Shown here: one piece after another, positions 46,631 through 57,614 of the stretch
How the letters are laid out: every line of letters starts with the position of its first letter
Position numbering within the stretch: position 1 is the stretch's first letter
Origin: Diphasiastrum complanatum
Taxonomy: Eukaryota; Streptophyta; Lycopodiopsida; Lycopodiales; Lycopodiaceae
Direction of reading: 5' to 3'
Assembly: GCA_029204225.1 (NCBI GenBank)
Contig: CM055101.1
Coordinates: forward strand, 45,989,906 to 46,053,905
Length of the DNA: 64,000 nt
Notes under the pieces: generated by a model
Databases searched by the model: none
The model's input: the letters and a program-made list of their open reading frames with translations, nothing else
Told to the model about the DNA's origin: nothing
Translations under genes and position numbers: made by a program

Positions 46631-47574
46631 TCATCCATCTCGATAAATGACTCGTCTGCCAGACTCATGGGCTGCCTGAAAGGCCTTACGCCTCTCCTCT
46701 ACCTGTCGAGAAAGTGTTTGGCTTCAGCCAAGGCATCGTGTGTATGCGGGATCCCGCGAACTCTAATGTTGAGGGCTTTTTGGTCTCGAGATTTCTCTTC
46801 CGAGATGGTGGCTGAGATAACCGAGGAGATGGGAGCGCTTGGTTTGGTTCCCTTTTTCAAAACATATGCCCAAGAAAGGGCCTCTTCTTGTTGCTTCTCA
46901 ATCTTGGTTTCTAGCTCCCGTATCATATTGGTGGTGGATTCCGAAGCTGCAGCCTGCTTGATCCCGATGGATTGTTCGAGTGAGGCAATCTTGGACTGCA
47001 ATATGTTCTTCTCATTGATCAAAGAGGTAACCTTTCCTTTCAGCTGTGAGATTTCATGCCGCAAAAGCTGGGAAATCTGCCTTGATTTGATCGATCTGCC
47101 AAGAGGAAAAAAGTTCGGTTGATTTAGAAGGCGTATATGGAATATTTGTTGTAGGCTATGGTGCCGGGAAAGGAAGAAGAGTGAGCAATGGTCGGTGTGG
47201 AAAGAACAGGGTCAGAAGACGGAAGAGGAGCCGAATCGGGAGTAGGAGCAGAATGAACAGAAAATGGTGGAATCGGCGGGCATGACCGGGCAACTGCTGC
47301 CACGCAGGCAGACTTCTCTGCCTGCGTGGCAGTGGGTGGTGACATGTCAGCAGGCAGCACTGCCTGCGTGACAGGCAACACTGCCACATCAGTGGACAAC
47401 AGCAGCCATCAGTGATGGGGAGTGGGCAGTCAATGAGGGAGGGTGAGCATCCGTCAGCGAGGGATGGTAGAACAGTAGCGAGGGGTGAGGAATCAGCGAG
47501 GGGGGGGTTGAGGTGGCAGCGAGGGTAGGAGAGCGAGAGGGCCAGTGAGCAGCAGTGGCGCGAGGAGGAGCCAT
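46631..47574 (-). pseudogene. LINE A2, ORF1
   Basis: From ATG 47574 (MAPPRATAAHWPSRSP), a Pro/Ser/Ala-rich opening with repeated ACTPADVPP-like text, then RHEISQLKGKVTSLINEKN (coiled coil, 47064-46960) and KALNIRVRGIPHTHDALAEA, which matches the LKALNVRVRGTSF start of the RNA-binding domain in LINE D. It then leads to QVEERRKAFQAAHESG. ORF1 proteins of this layout are RNA-binding chaperones. Several frames are used. Confidence 0.7.
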
Positions 47575-47580
47575 GTTGCT

Positions 47581-47660
47581 GGCGAGAGAGAGAGAGAAAG
47601 AAAGAAAGCTTTATTAATGTCTTTTCCGTGCTAAAAGGCATATAAGACAGATAATAGTAC
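47581..47660 (-). mobile_element. 3' end of LINE C: hairpin and pyrimidine tail
   Basis: Minus strand: CTTATATGCCTTTTAGCACG, GAAAAGACATTAATAAAGC, then (CTTT)3 and (CT)7, ending 8 nt before the ATG of LINE A2. The 3' UTR (GGAGACGTTTATATACGCTC near 47690) pairs with LINE B. Confidence 0.85.
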
Positions 47661-49060
47661 ATGTCAAGTATGTGGTAACTGTGGGAGCGTATATAAACGT
47701 CTCCAAAGACTGCATAAAAAAAAGAAGCAACGTAACTAAATACTACAAACTGAAGCCAGTAAGTAGGAGCATAGGAAAAGCTGATGTAGAGCTTATCATC
47801 CTGCACTGCTGCTGAAAAAGGATGTGATACAAGCTGTAACATGAGATAGTACTGGTCGTTGCCGACGTTGGCCCGAATCATCCGGCTAAGCATGTGAATT
47901 TGCAAACGCGAGATATCACTCCAAGTGTCTCTAGATATGCCTGGACTCCATGTCTCTGCTGAATACAGTGCAACTGGAGAAATAGTCGAAGAGAAAAGGC
48001 GACAAGGTGTATCAGGGTCATGCACGTTATAAGTAGAGGAAAACCTCTCCACCTGAACAAGAGCAGCGCGCCCCTTGCGGAGCCTAGCCGATGCAGCTGG
48101 CCTAAAAGATAGCAATGGACTAGAGAAGAGAACACCCAGGTATGTGTACGACGCCACTATCTCTAGAAGCTGTCCATCATAAAAGAACATAGTGTCTCTC
48201 ATATGCTGTCTGTTGGTGTTAAACACCATCACCTTAGTCTTACCAATGTTCACCATCAGCCCCCATATCTGACCAAAAGTATACAAGTCATCCAAATGTC
48301 GCTGAAAACCTGCAGCCGAACTAGATAATAGAACCACATCATCTACATAAAGAAGGATAGGGATAACAATATCTGCTAGAGGACAGCCATCTCCACCTTC
48401 TTCCCAAATGATCCGCTCAAGGTCGTCAATGTATAGCGCAAAGAGCGTGGGCGACAGAGGACATCCCTGCTTTACTCCGACCGTACTATGAATATATGAA
48501 GACTATCCATCTCCATAACGAAAACGGGACAAAACTCTCTCATATAATGTGATGATAGCAGCGATGACCTCTTGTGAGAAACCAAGAGATGCCAAACGCT
48601 GGAGCAACAAGTGTCTTGGAACTGAATCAAATGCTTTGCGGAAGTCCACAAAGCAACAATAGACTCTCTGTTTCCTGGACTTCGCCGCCCCAATGATACA
48701 TCTCAGTATGAATATCTGGTCAGCTGTGGAGTAGCCTGCTCTAAAACTTGCCTGTCCCATAGCGTATAACCCCTCTGTCTCCGCATGAGAGCTAATGATA
48801 GACTGCATAACGCAACCATAGAGCTTAGCCATAGTGTGGCTGATCATAATAGTGCAATAGTTGTCTACATTCAAAGGATCACCGGCCTTAAGTATAGGGT
48901 GTAAAAGGTTAGTACACCAAGGTGTGGGAAGGCCAAAAATAACAGATTGGTTAAAAACGTGGGTGATGTATGGAGCGACAATATGGGCGATAGGTTTTAG
49001 AAAGTCCATACTTAAGAGAGTCAACATCAATGGCTTTATGGGTTTGACCATTTTTTATGA
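47661..49060 (-). pseudogene. LINE C, reverse transcriptase
   Basis: PWCTNLLHPILKAGDPLNVD, NYCTIMISHTMAKLYG, GQASFRAGYSTADQIFILR, CCFVDFRKAFDSVPRHLLL, LASLGFSQEVIAAIITLYER, then after a frame break ILLYVDDVVLLSSSAAGFQ (YVDD intact, 48334-48345), GLMVNIGKTKVMVFN, SYTYLGVLFSSP and SAETWSPGISRDTWSD. These are the LINE RT blocks 0-9 in order. The frame is interrupted near 48500. The C-terminal zinc motif seen in LINE B is missing or deleted near 47840. Confidence 0.9.
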
Positions 49061-50010
49061 CGTTTTTAATCATGGACAGAGTGAAAAGGGTGAATTTTGA
49101 TGGTCGTGGTGAGAGAGAGATGGAAGGAGAGTCAACTGTATAAAGTTTTGCAGCATAGTCAAAATCCAAGATTCGATGGCAATAGGAGCTGGTTTACATG
49201 AGTTTTAGAAAGGTGGAAGAAGAGGAGTCCAAGGCATCGATGAGTTTCTGTGACAGAGATTGAAAGTAAGCGGTCTTTTTTCGAAAAGTCACTCTATGGT
49301 TTTCCTTTTGTTTAAACGCTAAGGTGTCGGGAGAATGGTATTGAGCGTGAACAACTTGCTTGTGTAGAGAGAGGCATTCAGCATCATACCATCTATTGTT
49401 CGTGCGTTTATGAGTTGAGAAAGTTTTTGGTGGATATGCAGTATTGGCTGAGTGAAGAAGTGACTGAGTTAAAAAGGTTGCTTGTTGGTGTACTGAAAAT
49501 GAGAAGGGGAAGGCGTGGAGCAATGTGGTTAAAGAGGCAGTACGGAGAGAAAGAAGGACGGTGGCGACAGGTGGAATGAGGTGTCGTAGCAGTACCCAGA
49601 GTAGCATGGCCAAGGGACAGGAGCAATAGAGAATGATCAGAGATGATAGGGTGCACAATATGAAACGTATGAAGAAATGGAATCAAGGCCGGTGAACCAA
49701 TGAAGTAGTCAACAACGATGTGTCCACCCCTGTGTGGATGACAAGTAAAACATGATGAAGACGGCCATCGAGATAGGCCATTCAGAATGGCTAAAGAATG
49801 AGCTTCTGCGAGTCCAATCAACTGTTCTCCAAAGTGTGTAGCTGGGGTATCGGCATCCTGAGAGGTCCTGTCCAAACCCATATCCAAAGCCTGAATCTGT
49901 AGGAAATCACTATTTGCATGAAACTTTGTCTGTTGGGTGTTGGTGCGAGCATTCAAATCTCCTGCTAGTAGAATAAGGCGTTGTTGTGCTGTAAATGGTA
50001 TAGACCAAAA
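49061..50010 (-). pseudogene. LINE C, endonuclease C-terminal half
   Basis: Starts abruptly near 50010 with LILLAGDLNARTNTQQTKF (GDLNAR motif), then LAEAHSLAILNGLSRW, FTCHPHRGGHIVVDYFIGSP and HPIISDHSLLLLSLGHA (SDH catalytic His). The linker toward RT includes NNRWYDAECLSLHKQVVHAQ. The 5' half and ORF1 are absent, so this is an ordinary 5'-truncated insertion. Confidence 0.85.
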
Positions 50011-50600
50011 TGATCAAGGAATGAAGGCTATCCTATCTTCCATGAAACATATTTGAATATTAGAGTTTGTTACTCTAACTGATGAAATGTTTATGCAGCT
50101 ATTTGTACTGCAGACAAGAGATGAAAATTGTAGATTAATGCTAACAGTTTGTTGTGCAGATTCTACAAGTAGAATCTAATGATGAACCATTTAAATGGTA
50201 TGTTATGACACCTAACCTTTTCTTTAAGGGTATGTGCAGGTACTTAAGGGAGTGCCTGAAGAATGAACTAGAGAAGCTTCTTAAAGCTTAAAGATGGTAC
50301 CTGAAGAAGGCTTTTTCCAAAGTCTATAAAGAAGGCTCAATCGAGTCTATAAAGGTTTGGAGAAGAAACCAAAGGACTGATCACCCTTTTGCGTCACACT
50401 CCACTAATGATTGGGGATGGGCAACCTCTAGAGAGAAAAAAAGGGCCTAGGAATTGATGAATATTATGCAAGATAAGATGGACATATACTAACCCTCTAC
50501 CCGAGAATGTTTTGCTATTCGTTTTGGAGCGCTCATAGCTGAGAGATAAAATGGCACATAAATGGCCCGATTAAGGAGGGGATCAGAGAAAGGATTGACA
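50011..50600. other. Intron 7 spacer, nothing recognised
   Basis: No coding or repeat trace. Confidence 0.4.
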
Positions 50601-50601
50601 A

Positions 50602-50765
50602 GAGACCTGAGCGCATTTCCTTAAGACAGTTGAGTGTGTGTTTCTGGAGGACGCTACGAAATGATTAATAGGAAGAGATCTGAGCACTTTCGGAGGAGGA
50701 CCTGAGCGCTTTCTGAGGGAGGTCCTGAGCACAATTTCGTTTTCAGAGATCTGAGCGCACTTCTG
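50602..50765 (+). repeat. Short dispersed repeat GA[CT]CTGAGC[GA]C
   Basis: Five copies in 164 bp: GACCTGAGCGCATTTC (50604), GATCTGAGCACTTTCG (50676), GACCTGAGCGCTTTCT (50699), GTCCTGAGCACAATTTCG (50722) and GATCTGAGCGCACTTC (50748). A related GGAGCGCTCATAGC lies at 50526. All are in the same orientation, with 23-72 nt spacing. Confidence 0.75.
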
Positions 50766-51334
50766 CCACAAGACACTAAGCCATAAATGATCGCACCTCT
50801 AGAGTCTACTGCCAATCCAAAAGCTGTTTCTGTAGCAGGGACTAGTCGCACTTCTGCTCCAAGAATCAAGTACCTTTCCAAAGGAACTAAAGTGCAATTT
50901 TGCGGGCCAGTCCATCGCATTTTCATGGGAAATGTCAAGCCATTCTCTTTGGGAGGTTATGAACACTTTTTCTACTAACCATTGCTGCGTTCAGAAAATC
51001 GCTATTGAAGAACTAGCTGGTTTTTGATGCAACCAGTATTCCATCGTTGAGCAAATCAATCAACAAATGAACTTTCACAATGCTGTCTGCATAGAGTTTA
51101 TTCCTACTCTTTATGAAGAAGATTGCTCCACCACTGCACCTGTGTTTTCTTTTCCTACTACAGCTCTATCTCTGCCCTTGCTGGTTGTCTATGTTTTTGG
51201 ACACAAAGAGATCAAGGGGTTCTTCAAAATCCACAAGAAATACAGCTCTTATAAGCAGTATTCATGATTAAGATCCTTCGAATTCTGGTTCGCCTACAAA
51301 TCACTAAGGTGTTGGGAAAAAGTGAATTTTGGGG
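50766..51334. other. Intron 7 spacer, nothing recognised
   Basis: No coding or repeat trace. Confidence 0.4.
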
Positions 51335-51718
51335 CTATGATTCAAGAGACATCCTACGGTATTCTCTTTGTTTAGATGCTAAGGTGTCGGGAGAATGACT
51401 CATCATCATACCATCTATTGTCAGTGCGTTTATAAGATGAGAAAGTTTTGGGAGGATATGCAGTATTGGCTGAGCAAAGAAGCGACTGAGATAAAAAGGC
51501 GGCTTGCTGGTCCACTGAAGATGAGAAGGGGAAATCGTCGAGCATTGTGGCCAGAGAGGAAGTGTAAGTAGGAAGACCAATTGGAGAGAAAGAAGGATGA
51601 TGGTGGCATGTGGAATGCGGAGTCACAGTACCAAGAGTAGCATGGCCAAGAGACAGGAGCAATAGAGAGTGATCAGAGATGGTAGGGTGCATAATACGAA
51701 AAGTATGAAGAAACGGAA

Positions 51719-51720
<2 letters not shown>
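51335..51720 (-). pseudogene. LINE E, endonuclease fragment
   Basis: HIPFLHTFRIMHPTISDHSL, LLLSLGHATLGTVTP, then AAFLSQSLLCSANTAYPPKT and RTDNRWYDDESFS. It closely matches LINE C at 49680-49380. It begins exactly at the end of the pyrimidine tail of LINE D and is itself cut off at both ends. Confidence 0.85.
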
Positions 51721-51721
<1 letters not shown>

Positions 51722-51779
<58 letters not shown>

Positions 51780-51900
51780 AAGAAAGAAAGAAAGCTTTAT
51801 TAATGTCTTTTCCATGCCAAAAGGCATATAAGACTGGAGAGGTAGTACAACAGAGTAAATGGAACTCGGACGGGGCAGTGCCGTCAACAGAAAACTAGAC
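51722..51900 (-). mobile_element. 3' end of LINE D: hairpin, (CTTT)n and (CT)n tail
   Basis: Minus strand: AGTTTTCTGTTGACGGCAC, CTTATATGCCTTTTGGCATG, GAAAAGACATTAATAAAGC, (CTTT)5 and (CT)26 (51774-51722). ATGCCTTTTGGCAT is a perfect stem with a four-T loop. Confidence 0.9.
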
Positions 51901-52942
51901 TAAACTAAAACGTAAATCGCTTATGTAAAGAAAGCTCATCTCTCACGCAGGAGAGGAAATAGATGGTCGTAGCTCGAAACATCTCTCACGTAGGAGAGGG
52001 AGAAGAATATGAAATTTTAAGTTCTGCAATTTTAACCAAGACCGGGCGTTTGTCTCGAAAGAGAGTCCGGAAACCATTGGCCTTAGCATCTGCGATGATT
52101 TTCTTTCTCTTAGTCCATTGAATGGGCGTCAAGTCTTCATCCATAAAAAAAGTAGACCCCTTCAGACAGCCTCTTTTACGCAAAACCTTTTGACGAAGCA
52201 AAGCATCTTTGAATCGTAGAAACACTGTGGTGGGTTGGAGCTTACCCACCCAAGCAACAGATCTGACATCCTCTTTGAGACCAAAGGTGGAATGAATAAA
52301 AGCATTTGCCTCAGTCATGAGGTCCTTACCCGCAAAAGAAGTTCCCCTAACCCTGACATTGAGGGCTTTGAGATCTCGTTTTTGATGTTCTTGAATAGAT
52401 TCAGAAATAACCTGCTTAGAACTCTTGAGCACGTTGGCCCAAGAACTCTGCGATTGCTGAAGTTGCTGCTCCAAGGAGTGAACCCGTTCTTGCAGCTGCT
52501 TTGCCTTGTTTTATGAATCTGCATTGCCGCTTCCTTCTTCTCCATCTTTATCTGATTCCATTTCATTTTTGAGGTAAGTAACATCAACCTCAAGAATGCC
52601 AACTTTGCCCTGTAGGGCTAATACCGTGTTCTCCAGAGTGGAGATTTGGAATGCTTGTTTCTTGATGATCGCAAGCAAGGATGCATTGTCCTCATGAAGA
52701 GAATCAATGATACGGGGGAAACCAGATAAAAATTCAGCTGAAAGAGACGGAGACAATGGGGGGGATGAAGATGAAGGGGTGAAAGAGGGAGAGGAGGAAG
52801 AAAGAGTAGAGGGGGTAGTGGCAGTGGGAGAAGAGGTGTAGCTTCGCGGGAGTGGAGGGTAGGGGTGAGGGAGAGGAAGCAGGAGAGGGAGGGGGCAAGG
52901 TAAAGGGATTGGGAGCTGTAATAGGGATGGCTGAGGAGACAA
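51901..52942 (-). pseudogene. LINE D, ORF1 joined directly to the 3' end
   Basis: From ATG 52942: a Pro/Ser/Thr-rich opening, EFLSGFPRIIDSLHEDNASL and a coiled coil (QISTLENTVLALQGKVGIL), then after a frame break SWANVLKSSKQVISESIQEH, KALNVRVRGTSFAGKDLM, VRSVAWVGKLQPTTVFLRF, and PIQWTKRKKIIADAKANGFR-TLF. These form the RNA-binding (RRM-like) and C-terminal domains of LINE ORF1. Less than 100 bp after its stop the 3' tail begins, so ORF2 is entirely missing: an ORF1-only derivative. Confidence 0.85.
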
Positions 52943-53420
52943 AGGGAGAAGGGGGAGGGGTTTTCTTCCCTTTCTGATTCACAGATTGCAGTCAGCCATA
53001 GTACCACAGCTAGATACAGGTTTAATGAGGGAAAAGGTAGAGGAAAGGCAAGGACAAACAAAAGGAAGGGCAGGGATAGCGAGGGGCAGCAGGAGCTCAG
53101 GAGGCAAAAGGGAGGGCATGGACAGGGACAAGTACAGGTAGCAAGAAGACAAGGGCAGGAATAGGCAGGAGGGAGGTAGAGGGAGTGTTTGGGAGACGGG
53201 CAGGCAGCGGGACAGGTAGCGAGGGAGACAGGGCAGGAACAGGGTGCGATGACAGGAGGGGCAGGTAGCGAGGCAGGTTAGCGATGGCAGGGTAGCGGTG
53301 GAGGGCCAGTGATGGCAGGGTAGCGATGGAGGGCAGCGAGCAGCAGCAACAAGGTAGAGATCAGGGCGCCATCACTGAGGAGGAAGGGAGGAAGAGAAGG
53401 CGCACGACTGCCATCACGAG
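52943..53420 (-). mobile_element. Probable 5' UTR of LINE D
   Basis: Purine-rich on the plus strand with repeated GGGCAG[GC]-AGCGAGG and GATGGCAGGGTAGCG words (53180-53345). A comparable GAGGG-AGCGAGG region lies at 47400-47570 in LINE A2. Non-coding. Confidence 0.45.
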
Positions 53421-55084
53421 AATTCTGGATAATTTTACCTGTAGCGGCTCTTATGTGCCCTTCAACTTGGCCGACAGTTTAAGGTTGGAATGCACGTATA
53501 CCAACCTTTCTAATTGTGCAGTGGAGAGCCTGTTTTTTCTGTTTATTTGAATCAGAGAAAAGATGCTCCAATTGTTTTCACATGGTGTATCTAAGCAGTC
53601 CTAAGTAGTACGAGCTTTGAAAGTTGAAATGCAAGAAAAAAATAATGTGTCACATAGACGGTACTGCGTCTCACTCTGCCATAAATGGAGTACACAAACC
53701 ATGGCATGCAAAGGCTGATATGATCAATCAATGCTTAAACTTGAGTGACGAGTCTTAAATCATATTTCAATGATTCATTGATAATAGCTCAAAATTCAAA
53801 GTTACAAACAATGACCATTAACCACCACATTCAACAATAAACATTGACATTGACAAGCAATTTAAATTACCTGAACAACATTCACTGGCCCCACCTCCTC
53901 GATGGCCTCTCTGATGTGGCCAAACATATACTCACCCGTAATCACAGTGCCTGAAAGGGAGACTTATGCCACTTAATGCATATTCCAATCACCAGTGCAC
54001 ACTGCATAGTGGCAAGTGCATACAGCATATTGGAGATTTGGAATTTTGGAAACTTGGAAGGTACCTTACCTGCCTCAAAAGTGTCGATGGCGAGAAGGAA
54101 GATGGTGCCCATACAAGAAGAGAACATTATATTGATGACATGTCTCTTCCTTGTGTCACTCCATCCATTAGAGATGATGGAGCACCCATATGTAATCCAT
54201 GGCTTCCTACATTTCTAGTGTGTGGTCAAAGATATTTAGAAGGTTCAAGAATGAAATACAAGACAACCTTGAAACATTCATACAAAGTCCAATACATATT
54301 TGTAATTAATTATTACATTATACGAGCCAAGTTGTAACTTGCAATAGTCACGACTCACGACTCACTTGATCGGCTCTAGCTCTCTACTCACTTCATCTAT
54401 CTCCTGGAGCAAATCTCTAGTCCTCAATTGCTCCATGCTAGGCCCTCTCTCTACTTTGAACCAATCCGGGAAACAACTAACATCACCTTCTCCCATTAAG
54501 GTGTCGCCGCTAAGTGGAAGGGGAGGTCAAAAGATCCTCCTGATAGCAATGCGGGCAAGGTCCGTGTTCTCTTGCCTGTACAATGACACATAAAAGTCCC
54601 TGCCTCTGGGGATGGAACGTGCCACCTCCACTAGTTGTAGTGCTGGGACCTGCATCTACTGGTCCCTCAGGTGAGAGCTCAACATCCAATGATGGGCGAC
54701 CGTGATGAGGTGAGGAAGAGGGGATGCCCATAGGCTTTGAAGCCAATGATGTGGGAGGAGTCTGACTCTAAGCCCTGAAGGTCCTGTTCACAAGGGACAT
54801 CATGTGGCATGATTCAGTGTTCACTGTTCAAACTTCACGAATCAAGAATCAGGAAATTGGAATGATGAATCAGGAATCAAGATTCACGCATCACAATGTA
54901 ATGTGCATAATGGAAATTTGTCATCATTGGAAAAGAGCAATTTCCAAAAGCTATTGTTTAATGAGGCTTGAGCAATCAATTATCATTTTTGCATTATTAC
55001 ATTTAATAACTTCCAAGTTCAAGCTTCACTCCATAAACCCGCAAATTCAATGCACATCCTCTCTCCCCTATCAAGGCTCAAGCA

Positions 55085-55089
<5 letters not shown>
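53421..55089. other. Intron 7, nothing recognised
   Basis: No motif-bearing ORF. A minus-strand frame at 54746-54510 is Pro/Ser-rich without recognised features. Confidence 0.4.

Positions 55090-55174
<85 letters not shown>
55090..55174 (+). repeat. (TC)42 microsatellite
   Basis: An uninterrupted run of about 85 nt. The LINE hairpin and GAAAAGACAT do not precede it, so it is not an evident LINE tail. Confidence 0.95.
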
Positions 55175-55178
<4 letters not shown>

Positions 55179-55929
55179 CCGTCTCTCCACTTTCACCCAT
55201 TCATTCCTCTCTCCACTCTATTAAGATCACTCTTCTAACTTTTTTTTCACGTTCTTCAAAGTTCAAATTTCACTCCCTAAACAATCTCTCATCATTCAAA
55301 CTCTCTCCCTAAATCCACAATGTACATTCTCTCTCCCCTATCAATCATGACTCTTATTTCTCTCCCCTAAATCCACACTCTCCAAGTCCCTCAAGAGCAA
55401 AGGTGCACTTCTCTCTCTCGCATGAACCTCAAATGAGCTCAAATCGGACCCTCGCTAGAAAAGTCCTTGGAAATGATTGGGGTCCCTAGCTGATTCAAAT
55501 CGGCCGATTTTGAATGGGTTCAAAATCTTCAATTCTTTGCCTTCGACTCGGCGATTTGTGCAACTTTACAACCAAGTAGAAACTAAAAGTCAACCCCTAT
55601 TAGCTTCACTCCCGAGACACGGTGACTGAATACAAGAGAGGAGAGGTTTCTGGCAAGTGAATATTGGAATCTGGAAGTGGAGGAGGGCGATATATAAAGA
55701 CTCTAGGAGCCTAGAAATATTCCTTATAGGACCTTGATCCTTTACTAAATCCCCATTCAATTGCTTTTGATCTCCTCAGCATGTATGAAAGTTGTCAATC
55801 ACCATGCAATACTCCACATGTCCTAATTGGAGTGCTTGGGCCCTCAGAAGGTTATTTATTACAATTTTGGCCTAGTTTGGAATGACGAGGCATAACTAAT
55901 AAATTCGTACTCTGAGGTGTCGAATATCC
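55175..55929. other. Intron 7, nothing recognised
   Basis: Pyrimidine-rich at the left (TCTCTCCCCTA words), then unassigned; no coding trace. Confidence 0.4.
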
Positions 55930-56576
55930 ATGTCGAGGACTATTCCAAATCCTCTAAACCGGACCTGGACGCAACATCACCGCCTACGTGATACTTGTTG
56001 CATGTGCCATCAGGTTCTTCGCATTAAAAAACACAACTATGAATCAAATGAAAGTAGAAGGCTCAGTGTTCTTCTCTTCAGTTCATCCATTGGTGCCTTT
56101 TGGCACGAGTTCACTCCTTGTTCTTCATCCCCGTCTCTCATGGATCTCTACACTTGGACCAATGATGCCACCACTTTGTACACTATCCCTACTGACACAC
56201 CATTATTGTTTACCCAAGACGTTTTGATTCTCTTTCTTTATGCCGGCCACGGTCCTTGCAGCCATCAAGAAAATGCGAATCCGTCGTACATGGGATGCCG
56301 AGGATTTGAAATCCAAACTTCTTATCCACGCTCTAATACACTTGCACCCATACTGGCTGACGTCCTTAACCATGCAGTCGTTGCTGGTTATCCTCCCTCT
56401 TGGTGTACCAATATTATCCATCCCATCCATAGGAGTGGTGATCCCATGAGACTTGATAATTACCGCACCATCATGATTGGACATATCATCGCGAAGCTCT
56501 ATGGCACCATCTTTCACACTGCAGTGAATATAGAGGCAGAGAATAGGAGATTAAGCATAGTCCACGCTTGGATGTG
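55930..56576 (+). pseudogene. LINE F, RT N-terminal fragment
   Basis: The frame ends in LAPILADVLNHAVVAGYPPS, WCTNIIHPIHRSGDPMRLDN and YRTIMIGHIIAKLYGTIF, matching PWCTNLLHPILKAGDPLNVD of LINE C on the opposite strand. Upstream of it traces of the pre-RT segment appear. It is cut at 56577 by the LTR fragment. Confidence 0.75.
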
Positions 56577-56860
56577 TGACATGAGGCAACTTGAGGTGTT
56601 GCCTAAAACTCTAGATGGATGAGGTGGCCCAGTTAGGCTGTTGATGTGTCCAGTGAGGTGCACAGTTCACTCCTAGTTGAGGAGCAGCCTTGGAGGGTAT
56701 AAGTATATCCGTAGGCCTCCCATGGAGGAGAGAGGGATTTGGTGATTGTAACTATATGCTACTGGAGTGACATCATAGCTTGGGTGCTAGATCCGTTTGA
56801 TCTAGGTTTGGTTGGGTAGGTTTGTCCACCATCCGATTCCCTTGGTTTCTATGGGTTCAG
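56577..56860 (+). repeat. LTR fragment, same family as the 22.6-24.7 kb element
   Basis: Shares TGATGTGTCCAGTGAGGTG, GCCTTGGAGGGTATAAGTAT and GGTTTGGTTGGGTAGGTTTG with 22635-23134. Both ends are missing. Divergence is higher than between the two LTRs of that element. Confidence 0.75.
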
Positions 56861-57217
56861 CATCCTAGTCTTTGATTCTTGGAGCAGGTCTTGATAGTTG
56901 CCAAAGCATTCACGAGTATATATGGTAGAACTAAGAATTCATAGTGATCTTATCTTGTTTGAAAACCTGTTTTTGGCACGTCTTCATTCTTTACTCGAAT
57001 TTGATGGTAACTTGATCGAGCTTCTATCTTGGTGAAATATCTTGCACCATTTAGACGATCCATTAGATGATCCATTCTAGCTAAGGGATAACAATTCATA
57101 ATAGTCATTTTATTTAACATGTTACAGTCTACCCGGAAGTGTAACCCATCCCTTCTTACTCACCGATCAAAAGTAATGGTGCCCATCAAGGGGATTTACT
57201 GGGTCAATGTGGCCATA

Positions 57218-57601
57218 TGTTATGTATTGAGAATACCCCTTAACTAGTCTACCCTTAAGTACTGGACGACTACCATTGAGGGCATGTCCTTATGGGACCT
57301 AGGAACTCTAAGTTGCCCTAATCTTTAGAATGTTTCGGTAAGGGCTTCTAGATAGTATATATAGTTCTATCATTTGTTGATTATGTAGCTTATGATCTGG
57401 TTTAGTCTTTCTTTAGTCATTAGGTAGATTAGTCCTCTGCTATTGCTTGTAGGGCTTTAGCCATAGATTATATTAGGTGCTCTTGGCCATTATTATGGGG
57501 GATTGATTGATTGTGTCTATTATAGTCATTTATGCTTCATTGATACACTATTCATAGATTGGGGCTATAACTTGTTATCATAGGTTCTTCTGGTTTATGA
57601 C
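57218..57601 (+). repeat. 5' LTR of a non-autonomous LTR element
   Basis: 384 bp from TGTTATGTATTGAGAATACC to TTCTGGTTTATGAC. It matches 60027-60393 along its whole length. A primer-binding site follows directly. The bases before it are CCATA; TCATA follows the 3' LTR, a near-perfect 5-bp target duplication. Confidence 0.85.
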
Positions 57602-57602
57602 T

Positions 57603-57614
57603 TGGTATTAGAGC
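57603..57614 (+). promoter_or_regulatory. Primer-binding site of the 57-60 kb element
   Basis: TGGTATTAGAGC, one base from the initiator-Met consensus, directly after the LTR. Confidence 0.8.

Noticed and set aside
47156-48337. A 393-residue protein from one long ORF
   Set aside because: Only the first 170 residues are LINE RT. The rest reads through the LINE 3' UTR, the CT tail and the 5' part of the next LINE.
55050-55238. Leu-Ser repeat protein
   Set aside because: It is the translation of the (TC)42 microsatellite.
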